A stretch of 64,000 nt of DNA from Sphaerisporangium corydalis (GTDB lineage: Bacteria; Actinomycetota; Actinomycetes; Streptosporangiales; Streptosporangiaceae). Where the stretch lies: assembly GCF_025506355.1 (NCBI RefSeq), contig NZ_JANZYP010000013.1, positions 91,442 through 155,441 on the forward strand, written 5' to 3'. Shown here piece by piece: positions 26,302 through 34,910 of the stretch (position 1 is the stretch's first letter; each line of letters starts with the position of its first letter). A program made the position numbers and the translations under genes. The notes below the pieces were generated by a model. It was not told the origin of the DNA. It made no database searches and saw nothing but the letters and a program-made list of their open reading frames with translations.

Positions 26302-27882
26302 GTGCCCGAGCTGGTGATAGGGCCGATGCTGCGCTACGTCGACGAGACGAGCGCGTCCATCTGGGTCGAGACGAGCGAGCCGTGTGAGGTCACCGTCGAG
26401 GTCGATGGCACGCGCGCGGCCGACCGCACCTTCACCCTGCACGGCCACCACTACGCGATCGTCGACGTGGAGGGCACCGGCGCCTACGCCGTAGAGCTGG
26501 ACGGGCGGAGGGTGTGGCCGCTGGAGGGGGCGCCCGACAGCCAGATCTGCCCGCTCGAAGAGCTCGGCCGGGTCGTCTTCGGCTCGTGCAGGACCACGGT
26601 CCCGCACGACGACGAGCACGTGGCCACGCACGGCGTCGACGTCCTGCGCGAGTTCGGCGTGCGGCTGATGGAGGGGGCCGACCTCCCCAGCCTGCTGCTG
26701 TTCCTCGGCGACCAGGTGTACGCCGACGAGCCGTCGCAGGAGATGCTCGACTTCATCCACGCCCGCAGGCAGGACGGGCCTGAGGAGATCGTCGACTTCG
26801 AGGAGTACGCCGAGCTGTACCGGCTGGCCTGGACCGACCCGGTGGTCCGGTGGGTGCTGTCGACCGTGCCGACCGCGATGATCTTCGATGACCACGACGT
26901 GCGCGACGACTGGAACACCTCCATCGCCTGGCGGCGCAAGATGGCCGACGTGCCGTGGTGGAAGAACCGGATCACCTCGGCGCTCGGCGCGTACTGGGTC
27001 TACCAGCACCTCGGCAACCTCTCGCCGTCCGAGCGCAAGGCCGACCCGATGTACGCCGAGCTGCACGGCCGCGACACCGACGGGGCGGCGCTGCTCGACG
27101 AGTTCGCCAGGAAGGCCGACGAGGACCCCTCCTCGACGCGGTGGAGCTACACGCGCGACGTCGGCGGGACCCGGCTGATCATGCTGGACACCCGCTGCGC
27201 GCGGGAGCTCGACCCGCAGAACCGCCGGATGCTCGACGAAGACGAGTGGACCTGGTTCACCGAACAGGCCACCGGCGGCGTGGACCACCTGCTGATCGGC
27301 TCCTCGGTCCCGGTGTTCCTGCCGAGCGGCATCTTCGACGTCGAGAGCTGGAACGAGGCCGTCGCCGGCGGCGCCTGGGGGCGCAGGGCGGCGGTGTGGG
27401 GCGAGAAGATCCGGCAGGCGCTCGACCTGGAGCACTGGGGGGCCTTCCGCCGGTCGTTCGAGGAGCTGGGCAGCCTGCTCGTCGACATCGCGGCGGGCCG
27501 CAAGGGGCGCGCCCCGGCCACCATCGTGCTGATGTCCGGGGACGTGCACTACTCCTACCTGGCGGCGGCGGGCCCCGCCTCGGCCGACCTGGAGTCCGCC
27601 CGCATCTACCAGGCGGTCTGCTCGCCGATCCGCAACCCGCTGAGCCGCACGCTGCGCCTGGCCAACGTGATCGGGTCCTTCGGGGTCGCCAGCGTCGTGG
27701 GCGGCATCCTGGTCCGCATGGCGAGGCTGCCCCGCCGCACCCTGCGGTGGAAGATCACCAACGGCCCGTGGTTCCCCAACGCGCTCGGGACGATCGACCT
27801 GGACGGCCGGTCCGCGGGGCTGCGCTGGCACACCGCGCGCCCCGACTACGAGGAACTGGTCGAGATCCGGCTGACCGACTGA
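26302..27882 (+). CDS. phoD: PhoD-like alkaline phosphatase D family metallophosphatase
   Basis: A 526-aa phosphatase or phosphodiesterase. Metal-binding words in order are VVFGSCRTT, LFLGDQVYADEPS, AMIFDDHDVRDDW and VLMSGDVHYSYL. The N-terminus begins VPELVIGPMLRYVDETSASI and shows no twin-arginine or Sec signal peptide, so this member may be cytoplasmic, unlike secreted PhoD. Start GTG 26302 has GGAGG 5 nt upstream; an upstream TTG frame has none. The 3' end overlaps the 3' end of the convergent rocD by 37 bp. Confidence 0.85.
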   Translation: MPELVIGPMLRYVDETSASIWVETSEPCEVTVEVDGTRAADRTFTLHGHHYAIVDVEGTGAYAVELDGRRVWPLEGAPDSQICPLEELGRVVFGSCRTTVPHDDEHVATHGVDVLREFGVRLMEGADLPSLLLFLGDQVYADEPSQEMLDFIHARRQDGPEEIVDFEEYAELYRLAWTDPVVRWVLSTVPTAMIFDDHDVRDDWNTSIAWRRKMADVPWWKNRITSALGAYWVYQHLGNLSPSERKADPMYAELHGRDTDGAALLDEFARKADEDPSSTRWSYTRDVGGTRLIMLDTRCARELDPQNRRMLDEDEWTWFTEQATGGVDHLLIGSSVPVFLPSGIFDVESWNEAVAGGAWGRRAAVWGEKIRQALDLEHWGAFRRSFEELGSLLVDIAAGRKGRAPATIVLMSGDVHYSYLAAAGPASADLESARIYQAVCSPIRNPLSRTLRLANVIGSFGVASVVGGILVRMARLPRRTLRWKITNGPWFPNALGTIDLDGRSAGLRWHTARPDYEELVEIRLTD

Positions 27883-29105
27883 GACAGCTCCGACAGGACG
27901 GCGGCGAGCTGGTCGACGGCCCAGTTCAGGTCCTCCTCCGACACCACCAGCGGCGGCGCGAGGCGGATCGTGGAGCCGTGGGTGTCCTTGGCCAGCACTC
28001 CGCGCCGCATCAGCGCCTCGCAGACCTCGCGGCCGGTGCCGATCGAGGGGTCGACGTCCACCCCGGCCCACAGTCCACGGCCCCGGACGGCGATGACGCC
28101 GTGGCCGCCCTGGTCGGCGGGCCCGATCAGGGCGCGCAGCCGTTCGTGCAGGACCGCGCCGAGCTCCTTGGCCCTGGCCTGGTACTCGCCGGTGCGCAGC
28201 AGCCCGATGACGGCGCTCCCCACGGCGCAGGCCAGCGGGTTGCCGCCGAACGTCGAGCCGTGCTGGCCGGGCTTGATGACCCCGAGCACGCCGGCGTCGG
28301 CGACCACGGCCGACACCGGGACGACGCCGCCGCCGAGCGCCTTGCCCAGCACGTACATGTCGGGCACCACGCCGTCGTGGTCGCAGGCGAACGTGTCACC
28401 GGTGCGGCCGAGGCCCGACTGGATCTCGTCGGCGATGAGCAGCACGTTGTTCTCGGTGCAGATCTCCCTGACCTGCGCCAGGTACCCGGCGGGCGGCACC
28501 AGCACGCCCGCCTCGCCCTGGATCGGCTCGATCAGCACCGCGACGGTGTCGGCGTCGATGGCCTCCCGGATCGCCTCGGCCGAGCCGTACTTCACGATCG
28601 TGAAGCCGGGCGTCGCCGGGCCGAAGCCGTCGCGGGCGTCCGGGTCGGTGGAGAAGCTCACGATCGTGGTGGTACGGCCGTGGAAGTTGTCCTCCATGAC
28701 CACGATGTTCGCCCGGCCGGGGGTGACCCCCTTGACGTCGTAGCCCCACTTGCGGGCCACCTTGATCGCGGTCTCGACGGCCTCGGCGCCGGTGTTCATC
28801 GGCAGGACCATGTCCTTGCCGCACAGGTCGGCGAGGCCCTGGCAGAAGTCGGCGAACCGGTCGTGGAAGAACGCCCGGCTGGTCAGCGTGAGCCGCTGGA
28901 GCTGGTCCTGGGCGGCCTTGAGGATCTCGGGGTTGCCGTGGCCGAAGTTCAGCGACGAGTACCCGGCCAGGCAGTCGAGGTAGCGCGTGCCCTCCACGTC
29001 GGTGACCCAGGCGCCGAGGGCCTCGCGGACGACGACGGGAAGCGGGTGGTAGTTGTGGGCGCTGCGCCGCTCGCTCAGCTCGATGAGTTCCCTGGTGGTG
29101 CTCAT
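27846..29105 (-). CDS. rocD: Ornithine--oxo-acid transaminase
   Basis: A 419-aa class III aminotransferase that converts ornithine and 2-oxoglutarate to glutamate semialdehyde and glutamate. PLP-site residues are visible: Asp226 in LIADEIQSGLGRTG and Lys255 in YVLGKALGGGVVPVS. The N-terminus SERRSAHNYHPLPVV is typical of ornithine aminotransferases. The ATG overlaps the ddaH stop as ATGA. With ddaH it forms an arginine/methylarginine breakdown unit. A longer open frame exists upstream but runs through ddaH in the wrong frame. Confidence 0.93.
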   Translation of the reverse strand: MSTTRELIELSERRSAHNYHPLPVVVREALGAWVTDVEGTRYLDCLAGYSSLNFGHGNPEILKAAQDQLQRLTLTSRAFFHDRFADFCQGLADLCGKDMVLPMNTGAEAVETAIKVARKWGYDVKGVTPGRANIVVMEDNFHGRTTTIVSFSTDPDARDGFGPATPGFTIVKYGSAEAIREAIDADTVAVLIEPIQGEAGVLVPPAGYLAQVREICTENNVLLIADEIQSGLGRTGDTFACDHDGVVPDMYVLGKALGGGVVPVSAVVADAGVLGVIKPGQHGSTFGGNPLACAVGSAVIGLLRTGEYQARAKELGAVLHERLRALIGPADQGGHGVIAVRGRGLWAGVDVDPSIGTGREVCEALMRRGVLAKDTHGSTIRLAPPLVVSEEDLNWAVDQLAAVLSELSQSVSRISTSSS

Positions 29106-29902
29106 GCGCGGATCTCCAGTGTGCAGCACTTCGGACCGCCGCCGGCCTTGCGCAGTTCGCTCAGGTCGACGGGGATGACGTTGAGACCCCTGCGCTTCAG
29201 CTCCAGGGCGAGCTCGCCGGCCTCGACGTTCAGGACGACGTTGTGGCCGTCGCTGACGGCGTTGAGGCCGAGCACGGCGGCGTCGTCGGCGGAGGCCAGG
29301 ACGGCGTCGGGGAACATGCGCCCGAGCACTTCCCGGCTGCCCGGCGAGAACGCGCCCGGATAGTACGCCACGGTGCGCCCGTCGATCGGGAACAGGGCGG
29401 TGTCGAGGTGGTAGTAGCGCGGGTCGACGAGCTGGAGGGTCACCACGGGGCGGCCGAGGAACTCCTGGGCCTCCTTGTGCGCGGTGATCGAGGTGCGGAA
29501 GCCGGTGCCGGCCAGGATCACCTCGTCCAGGGTGAGGAAGTCGCCCTCGCCCTCGTTGGTCCAGGACGGCTCCATGACCGGGCCGTACCCGTTGCCGGTG
29601 AACCACCGCAGGTAGGCGGGGCCCTCGGCGGCGCGCTCGGCGCTCGCGAACTTCGCCCCGTAGACCCGGCCGCCCACCACCAGGGCGCCGTTGGCGGCGA
29701 ACACCATGTCCGGCAGGCCGTCGATCGGGTCGATCAAGCTGACCGTGTGGCCCAGTTCCTCGTAGACGTCCTTGAGCTGTTCCCACTGGCGGACGGCGGT
29801 GGCGGCGTCCGCCCCCGTGGCCGGGTCCATCCAGGGATTGATCGCGTAGGTGACCGCGAAGTGGTCGGGACGACACATGAGGTAATGCCGGCTGCGCGCC
29901 AT
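29102..29902 (-). CDS. ddaH: Dimethylargininase / arginine-deiminase-superfamily amidinohydrolase
   Basis: A 266-aa enzyme of the amidinotransferase fold. Catalytic residues are visible: the His in YYHLDTALF (about residue 162) and Cys259 in GGGPKCCTLE at the C-terminus; substrate-binding acids lie in PIDGLPDMVFAANG and WTNEGEGDFL. It should hydrolyse methylated arginine, or arginine/ornithine-like guanidines, to citrulline and an amine. Pairing with rocD is common in actinobacteria and supports a role in arginine-derived nitrogen use. GGAG precedes the ATG. Confidence 0.9.
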   Translation of the reverse strand: MARSRHYLMCRPDHFAVTYAINPWMDPATGADAATAVRQWEQLKDVYEELGHTVSLIDPIDGLPDMVFAANGALVVGGRVYGAKFASAERAAEGPAYLRWFTGNGYGPVMEPSWTNEGEGDFLTLDEVILAGTGFRTSITAHKEAQEFLGRPVVTLQLVDPRYYHLDTALFPIDGRTVAYYPGAFSPGSREVLGRMFPDAVLASADDAAVLGLNAVSDGHNVVLNVEAGELALELKRRGLNVIPVDLSELRKAGGGPKCCTLEIRA

Positions 29903-30142
29903 CTATCACTCCGTCTGATAACGGCTGGTCGGGGATGGCTTCAGCCTAGGAAGGGGGAAAGGTCCGGACCAGCGGCGGAGCTTGCGCGCGCCCGAAGATC
30001 GGTTGCGTGCATCGAGGGCGGCGCGGCGATTTATTGCGTAGGCAGGAAACGCCGTTTGGGTCGTCCCAAGTTGGAGGTCGCGCAGGTTACGCACCGTTTC
30101 GCGCGCGTGTCATGACGGGGGCTCGATGGATGATCGCCGAGG

Positions 30143-30613
30143 TCAGTCCGCGCGTGGTGCCGCGTTGGCCGCGTGCGGGGTGTCGTCGATGAGGCGCGAC
30201 AGTACGATCGCGCTCTTGGTGCGCACGACGAAGGCCTCGGCGGCGACCCGCTCGATCACCTGCTCGACGTGCCGGACGTCCTTGGCCCGGATGTGCAGCA
30301 GCGCGTCAGCCTCGCCGGTGATCGTGCACGCGGAGATCACCTCGGGCAGCCGGGCGACGGCCAGGCCGATCTCGGCGGGGGAGGTCTTGCCCCGGCAGAA
30401 CAGCTCGACGTACGCCTCGGTGGTCCAGCCGAGGGCCGAGGGCTCCACGCGGGCGGTGAACCCGGTGATGGCGCCGCTGCTCAGCAGGCGGTCGACCCGC
30501 CGCTTCACCGCCGGCGCCGAAAGCCCGATTTGATGCCCTATTTCGGCGTATGTCGATCGAGCGTCTTCGACGAGGGCTCCGACAATCGCCCGATCAAGCG
30601 CATCCAACTCCAC
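30143..30613 (-). CDS. Lrp/AsnC family transcriptional regulator
   Basis: A 156-aa regulator. The N-terminal HTH begins ELDALDRAIVGALVEDARST and includes QIGLSAPAVKRRVDRLL (recognition helix). The RAM ligand domain follows (GWTTEAYVELFCRG; VISACTITGEADALLHI). The start is GTG 30613: a perfect -10 TATACA (minus strand 30626-30621) ends 7 nt before it, which fits a leaderless mRNA. The upstream open frame lacks support. Position beside ddaH-rocD suggests it responds to an amino acid such as arginine or ornithine and controls that unit. Confidence 0.87.
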   Translation of the reverse strand: MELDALDRAIVGALVEDARSTYAEIGHQIGLSAPAVKRRVDRLLSSGAITGFTARVEPSALGWTTEAYVELFCRGKTSPAEIGLAVARLPEVISACTITGEADALLHIRAKDVRHVEQVIERVAAEAFVVRTKSAIVLSRLIDDTPHAANAAPRAD

Positions 30614-30626
30614 GATGACCTGTATA
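30613..30626 (-). promoter_or_regulatory. Leaderless promoter of the Lrp gene
   Basis: The minus-strand hexamer TATACA (plus-strand TGTATA, 30621-30626) is followed by 7 nt and then GTG. The -35 region is weak. Spacing places the first transcribed base at the start codon. Confidence 0.55.
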
Positions 30627-30669
30627 CAGCCGGGACGCGCGCGGCACACAGTTCGGGGTCGATGCAAAG

Positions 30670-30707
30670 TTTAAGTGACTCCAAATTTGGTGTTAGTCTA
30701 CCCAGCA
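30670..30707 (+). promoter_or_regulatory. Leaderless ABC-exporter promoter with palindrome in the spacer
   Basis: A -10 hexamer TAGTCT (30694-30699) lies 7 nt before the ATG at 30707, and TTTAAG/TTAAGT (30670-30676) lies 17-18 bp upstream as a -35. The spacer holds a perfect 10-bp palindrome CCAAATTTGG (30681-30690), a likely operator. No ribosome site precedes the ATG, so the transcript is probably leaderless. Confidence 0.6.
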
Positions 30708-31465
30708 TGATTCACGCCACAGGTCTCACCCGGACCTTCACCACCAAGACCGCGACGGTCGACGCCGTCAGGGGAGTGGACCTCGACGTCTCGCCAGGCG
30801 AGATCGTCGGGTTCCTCGGCCCCAACGGCGCGGGCAAGACCACCACACTGCGCATGCTCACCACCCTCCTGCGTCCCTCCGGCGGCACCGCCACCGTCGC
30901 CGGCCACGACCTGACCACCGAGCCCACCGAGGTGCGGCGCCGCATCGGGTACGTCCCCCAGGGCGGGTCGGTCGGCCCCGCCGCCCTGATCGGCGAGGAA
31001 CTGGAGCTCCAGGCCCGCCTGTACGGTCTCGGCCTCCCGGCGGCGCGCGAGCGGGTGACCGAGCTGCTGGACCGGCTCGGCCTGACCGCCCTGGCCGCGC
31101 GCCCGGCCGCGTCACTCTCCGGCGGGCAGCGGCGGCGCGTCGACATCGCGATGGGCCTGGTCCACCGGCCCGGCCTGCTGTTCCTGGACGAGCCGACCAC
31201 CGGCCTGGACCCGCGCGGCAGGGCGGACCTGTGGGACGACATCCGGCGGCTGCGCGCGGAGAGCGGGCTGACGGTGTTCCTGTCCACGCACTACCTGGAC
31301 GAGGCCGACGCCCTGTGCGACCGCGTCCTGATCATCGACGCCGGGCGCATCGTCAGCGAGGGCGAGCCCGAGGCGCTCAAGTCCGGGATCGGCCCGGGGG
31401 CGACGCTCGACGACGTCTTCCTGGCCGTCACCGGGCGCGCCCTGCGCGAGGAGGCCGCCGCGTGA
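30707..31465 (+). CDS. ABC transporter ATP-binding protein (ABC-2 / daunorubicin-resistance type)
   Basis: A 252-aa ATPase subunit. Walker A is GPNGAGKTT (residues 38-46), the signature is LSGGQRRRVDIAMGL, Walker B is LLFLDEPTTG and the H-loop is FLSTHYLDEA. The sequence class (RTFTTKTATVDAVRGVDL... RRRIGYVPQGGS) matches DrrA-like exporters of drugs or lipids. The start was chosen at the ATG after the -10 box at 30694; upstream open frame is not coding. It overlaps the permease gene as GTGA. Confidence 0.92.
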   Translation: MIHATGLTRTFTTKTATVDAVRGVDLDVSPGEIVGFLGPNGAGKTTTLRMLTTLLRPSGGTATVAGHDLTTEPTEVRRRIGYVPQGGSVGPAALIGEELELQARLYGLGLPAARERVTELLDRLGLTALAARPAASLSGGQRRRVDIAMGLVHRPGLLFLDEPTTGLDPRGRADLWDDIRRLRAESGLTVFLSTHYLDEADALCDRVLIIDAGRIVSEGEPEALKSGIGPGATLDDVFLAVTGRALREEAAA

Positions 31466-32187
31466 CCGCGCTGATCATGGCTCGCCACTACGTCCGCGTG
31501 ACGATGCGCAACAAGCTCGCGCTGGTCTTCGGCGCCCTGCAGCCCGTGCTGTACCTGGTCCTGTTCGGCCCGCTGTTCGCCCGCAGCGGGGCCGGCTCCT
31601 GGAACGTCCTGGTCCCCGGCCTGCTGGTGCAGCTCGGGCTGCTCAGCGCGGGGATGAGCGGGTTCGGCATCGTCTTCGACCAGCGCTTCGGCGTGCTCGA
31701 ACGGCTGCGCGTCACCCCGGCGGGCCGGATGTCGCTGCTGCTCGGCCGCGTGCTCAAGGACACCCTGGTCCTGCTGATCCAGGCGGCCGGGCTGATCCTG
31801 CTCGGGTACGCCTTCGGGCTGCGGGCGCCGCTGCCCGGGGTGGCGCTCGGCCTGCTGCTCGTGCTGCTGCTCGCGGTCAGCCTGTCCTCGATGTCGTACG
31901 CGCTGGCGCTGACGCTGAACCAGGACCTGTTCGCGCCCATCATGAGCACGGTGCTGGTGCCCCTGCTCCTGCTGTCGGGCGCGCTGCTGCCCATGTCACT
32001 GGCCCCGGGATGGCTGGACGTGGTGTCGAGGCTCACCCCGTTCCGCTACGTCGTCGAGGCGCTGCGCGCGTTCTTCGCGGGGGGCTACACCTCGGCGGAC
32101 GCCCTGGTCGGCACCGGGGTGACCCTGGCGTTCGTCGTCGCAGGAGTCGCGGTGGGCACACGGCGCTTCCAGCACGAGAACGCCTGA
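31462..32187 (+). CDS. ABC-2 type transporter permease (DrrB-like)
   Basis: A 241-aa membrane protein with six hydrophobic segments and the ABC-2 pattern GAWNVL/GSWNVLVPGLLVQLGLL, then ERLRVTPAGRMSLLLGRVLKD and LTPFRYVVEALRAFFAGGYT. It forms the channel for the adjacent ATPase. Start is GTG 31462, overlapping the ATPase stop by 4 bp. The substrate is unknown; DrrAB-type pairs export antibiotics or lipids. The plus-strand unit ends here, followed by a hairpin at 32235-32274. Confidence 0.9.
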   Translation: MTALIMARHYVRVTMRNKLALVFGALQPVLYLVLFGPLFARSGAGSWNVLVPGLLVQLGLLSAGMSGFGIVFDQRFGVLERLRVTPAGRMSLLLGRVLKDTLVLLIQAAGLILLGYAFGLRAPLPGVALGLLLVLLLAVSLSSMSYALALTLNQDLFAPIMSTVLVPLLLLSGALLPMSLAPGWLDVVSRLTPFRYVVEALRAFFAGGYTSADALVGTGVTLAFVVAGVAVGTRRFQHENA

Positions 32188-32234
32188 ATCTCACGAACCC
32201 GGGGCGGGAGGGGGTGCCGCGACCCATGGAACGA

Positions 32235-32274
32235 CCGGAGGCCGGGGCGGGAATGATCCCGTCCCGGCCTCCGG
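32235..32274. terminator. Strong hairpin between convergent genes
   Basis: An 18-bp GC-rich stem with one mismatch (arms 32235-32252 and 32257-32274) encloses the loop ATGA. It lies between the ABC permease and the DUF5941 gene, which converge here. No U-tract follows on either strand, as is common for actinobacterial terminators. Confidence 0.7.
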
Positions 32275-32292
32275 GCCGTGCGCGTCGTGCGG

Positions 32293-33012
32293 TTACGCCT
32301 TGTCGGCCTCGCCGGTGGCGTTCTCCATGGCGTCCTCGGGCGACGCCTCGAGGTCGTCGGAGGCCTGGGCCAGCGCGGACTGCTTGTCCAGGCCCACCCA
32401 GCTCGTGACGCTCTCGACGGCGAACAGCACGCCGAGGTACACCGACATCACCGCCACCACCCAGGTCAGCACGCCGAGCGCCGCGCCCACGCCGAGGAGC
32501 AGCAGGCGGACCTCCCAGCCGAGGCCGGCCTGGAACACCCACGGGGCGGGCCAGATGCTCTGCCGCGTGCGGTACACCGTGTCGTAGGTGTGGTAGCCGA
32601 CGACGTAGATGAGCACGAACAGCAGCCACTTGGGGGTGCCCGCCGCCAGGCCGAGGATGATGACCGTGAGGAACTCGGTGCCCCTGATCAGCGGCGGGAC
32701 CAGCCAGTCGAACCGGCCGAGGTGGTCGCGCGGCGCGGTCGGCACCATCAGCGCCGCCATCACCAGCACGGGGAGCAGCATGATCGGCCCGGTGCCGTCG
32801 CCCAGCACGCCCGTCACGCCGATGACCACCGCGGCCAGCAGCGCGACCAGGCCGGCGGGGACCGGCGGCAGGCCGGGGCCCATCTTGTCGCGGAGCAGCG
32901 CCACCAGCGGGCCGTCGTCGCGGTAGGCGAGCAGGCGGGCCGTCTGGATCCGGCGCCGCTCCTCGTCGGGATCGGGGACGAGGGCGGTGGCGGCCTGGGG
33001 ATGGGTGATCAT
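32293..33012 (-). CDS. DUF5941-type membrane protein
   Basis: A 239-aa protein. A soluble start (DEERRRIQTARLLAYRDDGP) is followed by about five hydrophobic segments and the conserved VGYHTYDTVYRTRQSIWP region (about residues 140-157), which fits DUF5941 proteins. The C-terminus is acidic. The ATG overlaps the stop of the CDP-alcohol phosphatidyltransferase gene as ATGA, so the two are made together. In actinobacteria these families co-occur or are fused, and probably act in synthesis of a membrane-anchored phosphoglycolipid; the exact role is unknown. Confidence 0.8.
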   Translation of the reverse strand: MITHPQAATALVPDPDEERRRIQTARLLAYRDDGPLVALLRDKMGPGLPPVPAGLVALLAAVVIGVTGVLGDGTGPIMLLPVLVMAALMVPTAPRDHLGRFDWLVPPLIRGTEFLTVIILGLAAGTPKWLLFVLIYVVGYHTYDTVYRTRQSIWPAPWVFQAGLGWEVRLLLLGVGAALGVLTWVVAVMSVYLGVLFAVESVTSWVGLDKQSALAQASDDLEASPEDAMENATGEADKA

Positions 33013-34586
33013 GCGAGCGACCTCATGAGACGTCCGGTCAGGGTGTACATGAACGCGATGCCGCCCCAGATCACGAGCGTGAGGAACGTGATCCGTGGCT
33101 CGAACAGAGCCGCGGTGATCGCGATGGCGGCGAAGCGCTCGCCGATGGGGAAGACGATCATCTTGCGGGCCCAGTGGACGGCGCGGAACCGGCCGGCCTT
33201 GGTCCACAGCTTGAGCAGCCCGCGCACGCCGGTGCTCCGAGAGGCGCGGCGCACCTCCAGCGCGTCGCGCAGCGGCCGGTCGTCGGCGGCGGACAGCGCC
33301 AGCGTCGGCAGCGGGTTCGGCGGCTTGCGGCGGTTGGCCGCGCCGAAGGAGAAGTCGAGCAGGTGGCGCACCGACTGCACCGACAGCGCGACCAGCGCCA
33401 GCGTCCACACGTCGCCCTGCCCGGCCACCAGGGACCCGACGGCCAGGCCGGCGAACACGATGTACTCCTTGGCGCGGTCGAACGTGGCGTCCAGCCACGC
33501 GCCGAGCACGCCGAACTGCCGGGCGTACCGGGCCACCTGGCCGTCGACGCAGTCGAACACGAAGGCGAAGTAGATCAGCAGCCCGCCCGCCACGGCGCCC
33601 GGGCGGGTGCCGGTGGCGAACGACAGCGCCGAGAGCACGCCGAGCGCGATCGAGATGAGCGTCACCTGGTTCGGCGTGAGACCGCGCCTGGCCGCCCACC
33701 GGGCGATGAACCGGGAGTAGGTGCTCACGAAGTACGTGGTGAAGAAGCCGTCGGCGCCCTTGACCGCGTTGTTCAGGCGCGCGCGGTCCTCGTCGATCTC
33801 CGACATGGCGGCCACGGCGGTGTCCGCCTCGGCCTGGTCCCCCACCCGGGAGAAGAACAGGTCGCGCCGGCCGCGGATGCCGACCGAGACGCCCCTGCGG
33901 ACCAGGCCCAGTACGAGCAGCTCGGTCAGGTCGTCCCCGGGGCCGAACAGGTGGGCCATGTCGGCCAGCTCGCGTGCGGCCTCCGCGAGGGTGGGCGCGT
34001 GCCGCAGGCTCAGGTGGATCGGACCCAGCGCCACGGCGTTCGGCCGAGTCACGGCGTGGTAGGCCGAACCGGCGGAGATCACGCGGGAGCGGCCGGCGCG
34101 CAGCAGGACCGGCAGCCCTTCGAGGACGCGGTCGCCGATTTCCGGCTCGGCCTCGTCGATCGGGATCTCGGGCAGGATCGGCTCGCCGTTCTCGTCCTCC
34201 TGGCGCGGCTCCTTGGCGATGAGCGCGAGCGCGCCGCGCTTCGCCTTGGTGATCTGGTAGATCAGCTCGTCGTGGATCACCGCGCCGGCCGGGATGAGGA
34301 ACAGGTTCTCGGTGGCCTGCTCCGCGGCGTCGGCGACGGCGCGCAGGTCGTCGGCGAGGCTCGTGGACTCCACGACCTGCCCTGGGAACGGCCGGTGGTC
34401 GCCGGCGTCCGCGGGGCGGACGATGGCGACGGGCTCGGGGTCCATCGAGACGACCTGCCCGTACAGCCGCGACAGGACCGTGGGCGAGCCGGGGAGCGAC
34501 GTCAGCGCCAGGCGACCGGGCGGGACGTGTTGTTCTGGTGAACCGATCGGGCCGGGCGAGGTGCCCAGCAGGACCACGCGGGTCAT
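33009..34586 (-). CDS. CDP-alcohol phosphatidyltransferase with N-terminal transferase-like domain
   Basis: A 525-aa two-part protein. The C-terminal part (about residues 285-525, multiple membrane segments) has a complete CDP-alcohol phosphotransferase motif: Asp345, Asp348-Gly349, Ala352-Arg353, Gly362, Asp366 and Asp370. It transfers a phosphoalcohol from a CDP-carrier. The N-terminal 280 residues (LFLIPAGAVIHDELIYQIT, etc.) resemble the nucleotidyl/sugar-transferase-like half seen in inositol-phosphate CDP-alcohol enzymes, but no clear catalytic motif is visible. The acceptor is unknown. It is coupled to DUF5941. Confidence 0.87.
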   Translation of the reverse strand: MTRVVLLGTSPGPIGSPEQHVPPGRLALTSLPGSPTVLSRLYGQVVSMDPEPVAIVRPADAGDHRPFPGQVVESTSLADDLRAVADAAEQATENLFLIPAGAVIHDELIYQITKAKRGALALIAKEPRQEDENGEPILPEIPIDEAEPEIGDRVLEGLPVLLRAGRSRVISAGSAYHAVTRPNAVALGPIHLSLRHAPTLAEAARELADMAHLFGPGDDLTELLVLGLVRRGVSVGIRGRRDLFFSRVGDQAEADTAVAAMSEIDEDRARLNNAVKGADGFFTTYFVSTYSRFIARWAARRGLTPNQVTLISIALGVLSALSFATGTRPGAVAGGLLIYFAFVFDCVDGQVARYARQFGVLGAWLDATFDRAKEYIVFAGLAVGSLVAGQGDVWTLALVALSVQSVRHLLDFSFGAANRRKPPNPLPTLALSAADDRPLRDALEVRRASRSTGVRGLLKLWTKAGRFRAVHWARKMIVFPIGERFAAIAITAALFEPRITFLTLVIWGGIAFMYTLTGRLMRSLA

Positions 34587-34910
34587 GTCACCCTTTCAGG
34601 CAGCGTGCGGGGGGCGGAGGCGATTAACAGGGGGTGTCGCCAGGGGGCAAAGTTTAGTGACTGTTCTCCCAAAGGATGCCATCGGAGGGTGACCCGAGAT
34701 CTATTCGTCGCCTGGTGGTGTCACATCCTGTTCCTCGCGTCACGGGCGCACCGCGCGGCCCGGCGCCGAGGAGGACACGGCCGGCGGCGGTCCAGGCCCA
34801 GGTCACCCGTCCAGGCGGGGCACCCGGGCGCGACGAGGGGCCGGTGGCGCGGTTCGCGCGGAATGCCTGGTAAAGGATTCTCATGGCGCCCGCGTCCCTA
34901 GACTGGGCGG
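34587..34910. promoter_or_regulatory. Divergent intergenic region with a leaderless recO promoter
   Basis: This 324-bp gap separates the divergent phosphatidyltransferase and recO genes. On the plus strand TAGACT (34899-34904) lies 6 nt before the recO GTG, giving a leaderless transcript. On the minus strand TAAACT (complement near 34651-34656) is a plausible -10 for the phosphatidyltransferase operon. The remaining sequence shows no convincing ORF or hairpin. Confidence 0.5.

Noticed and set aside
26955..29363. Plus-strand open frame of 802 codons across phoD and rocD
   Set aside because: It crosses two well-supported genes in the wrong frame and its translation is low-complexity.
29106..29909. 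Apparent N-terminal extension of rocD
   Set aside because: The upstream part of the open frame runs through ddaH out of frame; the rocD ATG at 29105 has the usual ATGA coupling and family start.
30007..30192. Small plus-strand ORF between ddaH and the Lrp gene
   Set aside because: Arg-rich translation, overlaps the Lrp gene on the other strand and has no ribosome site.
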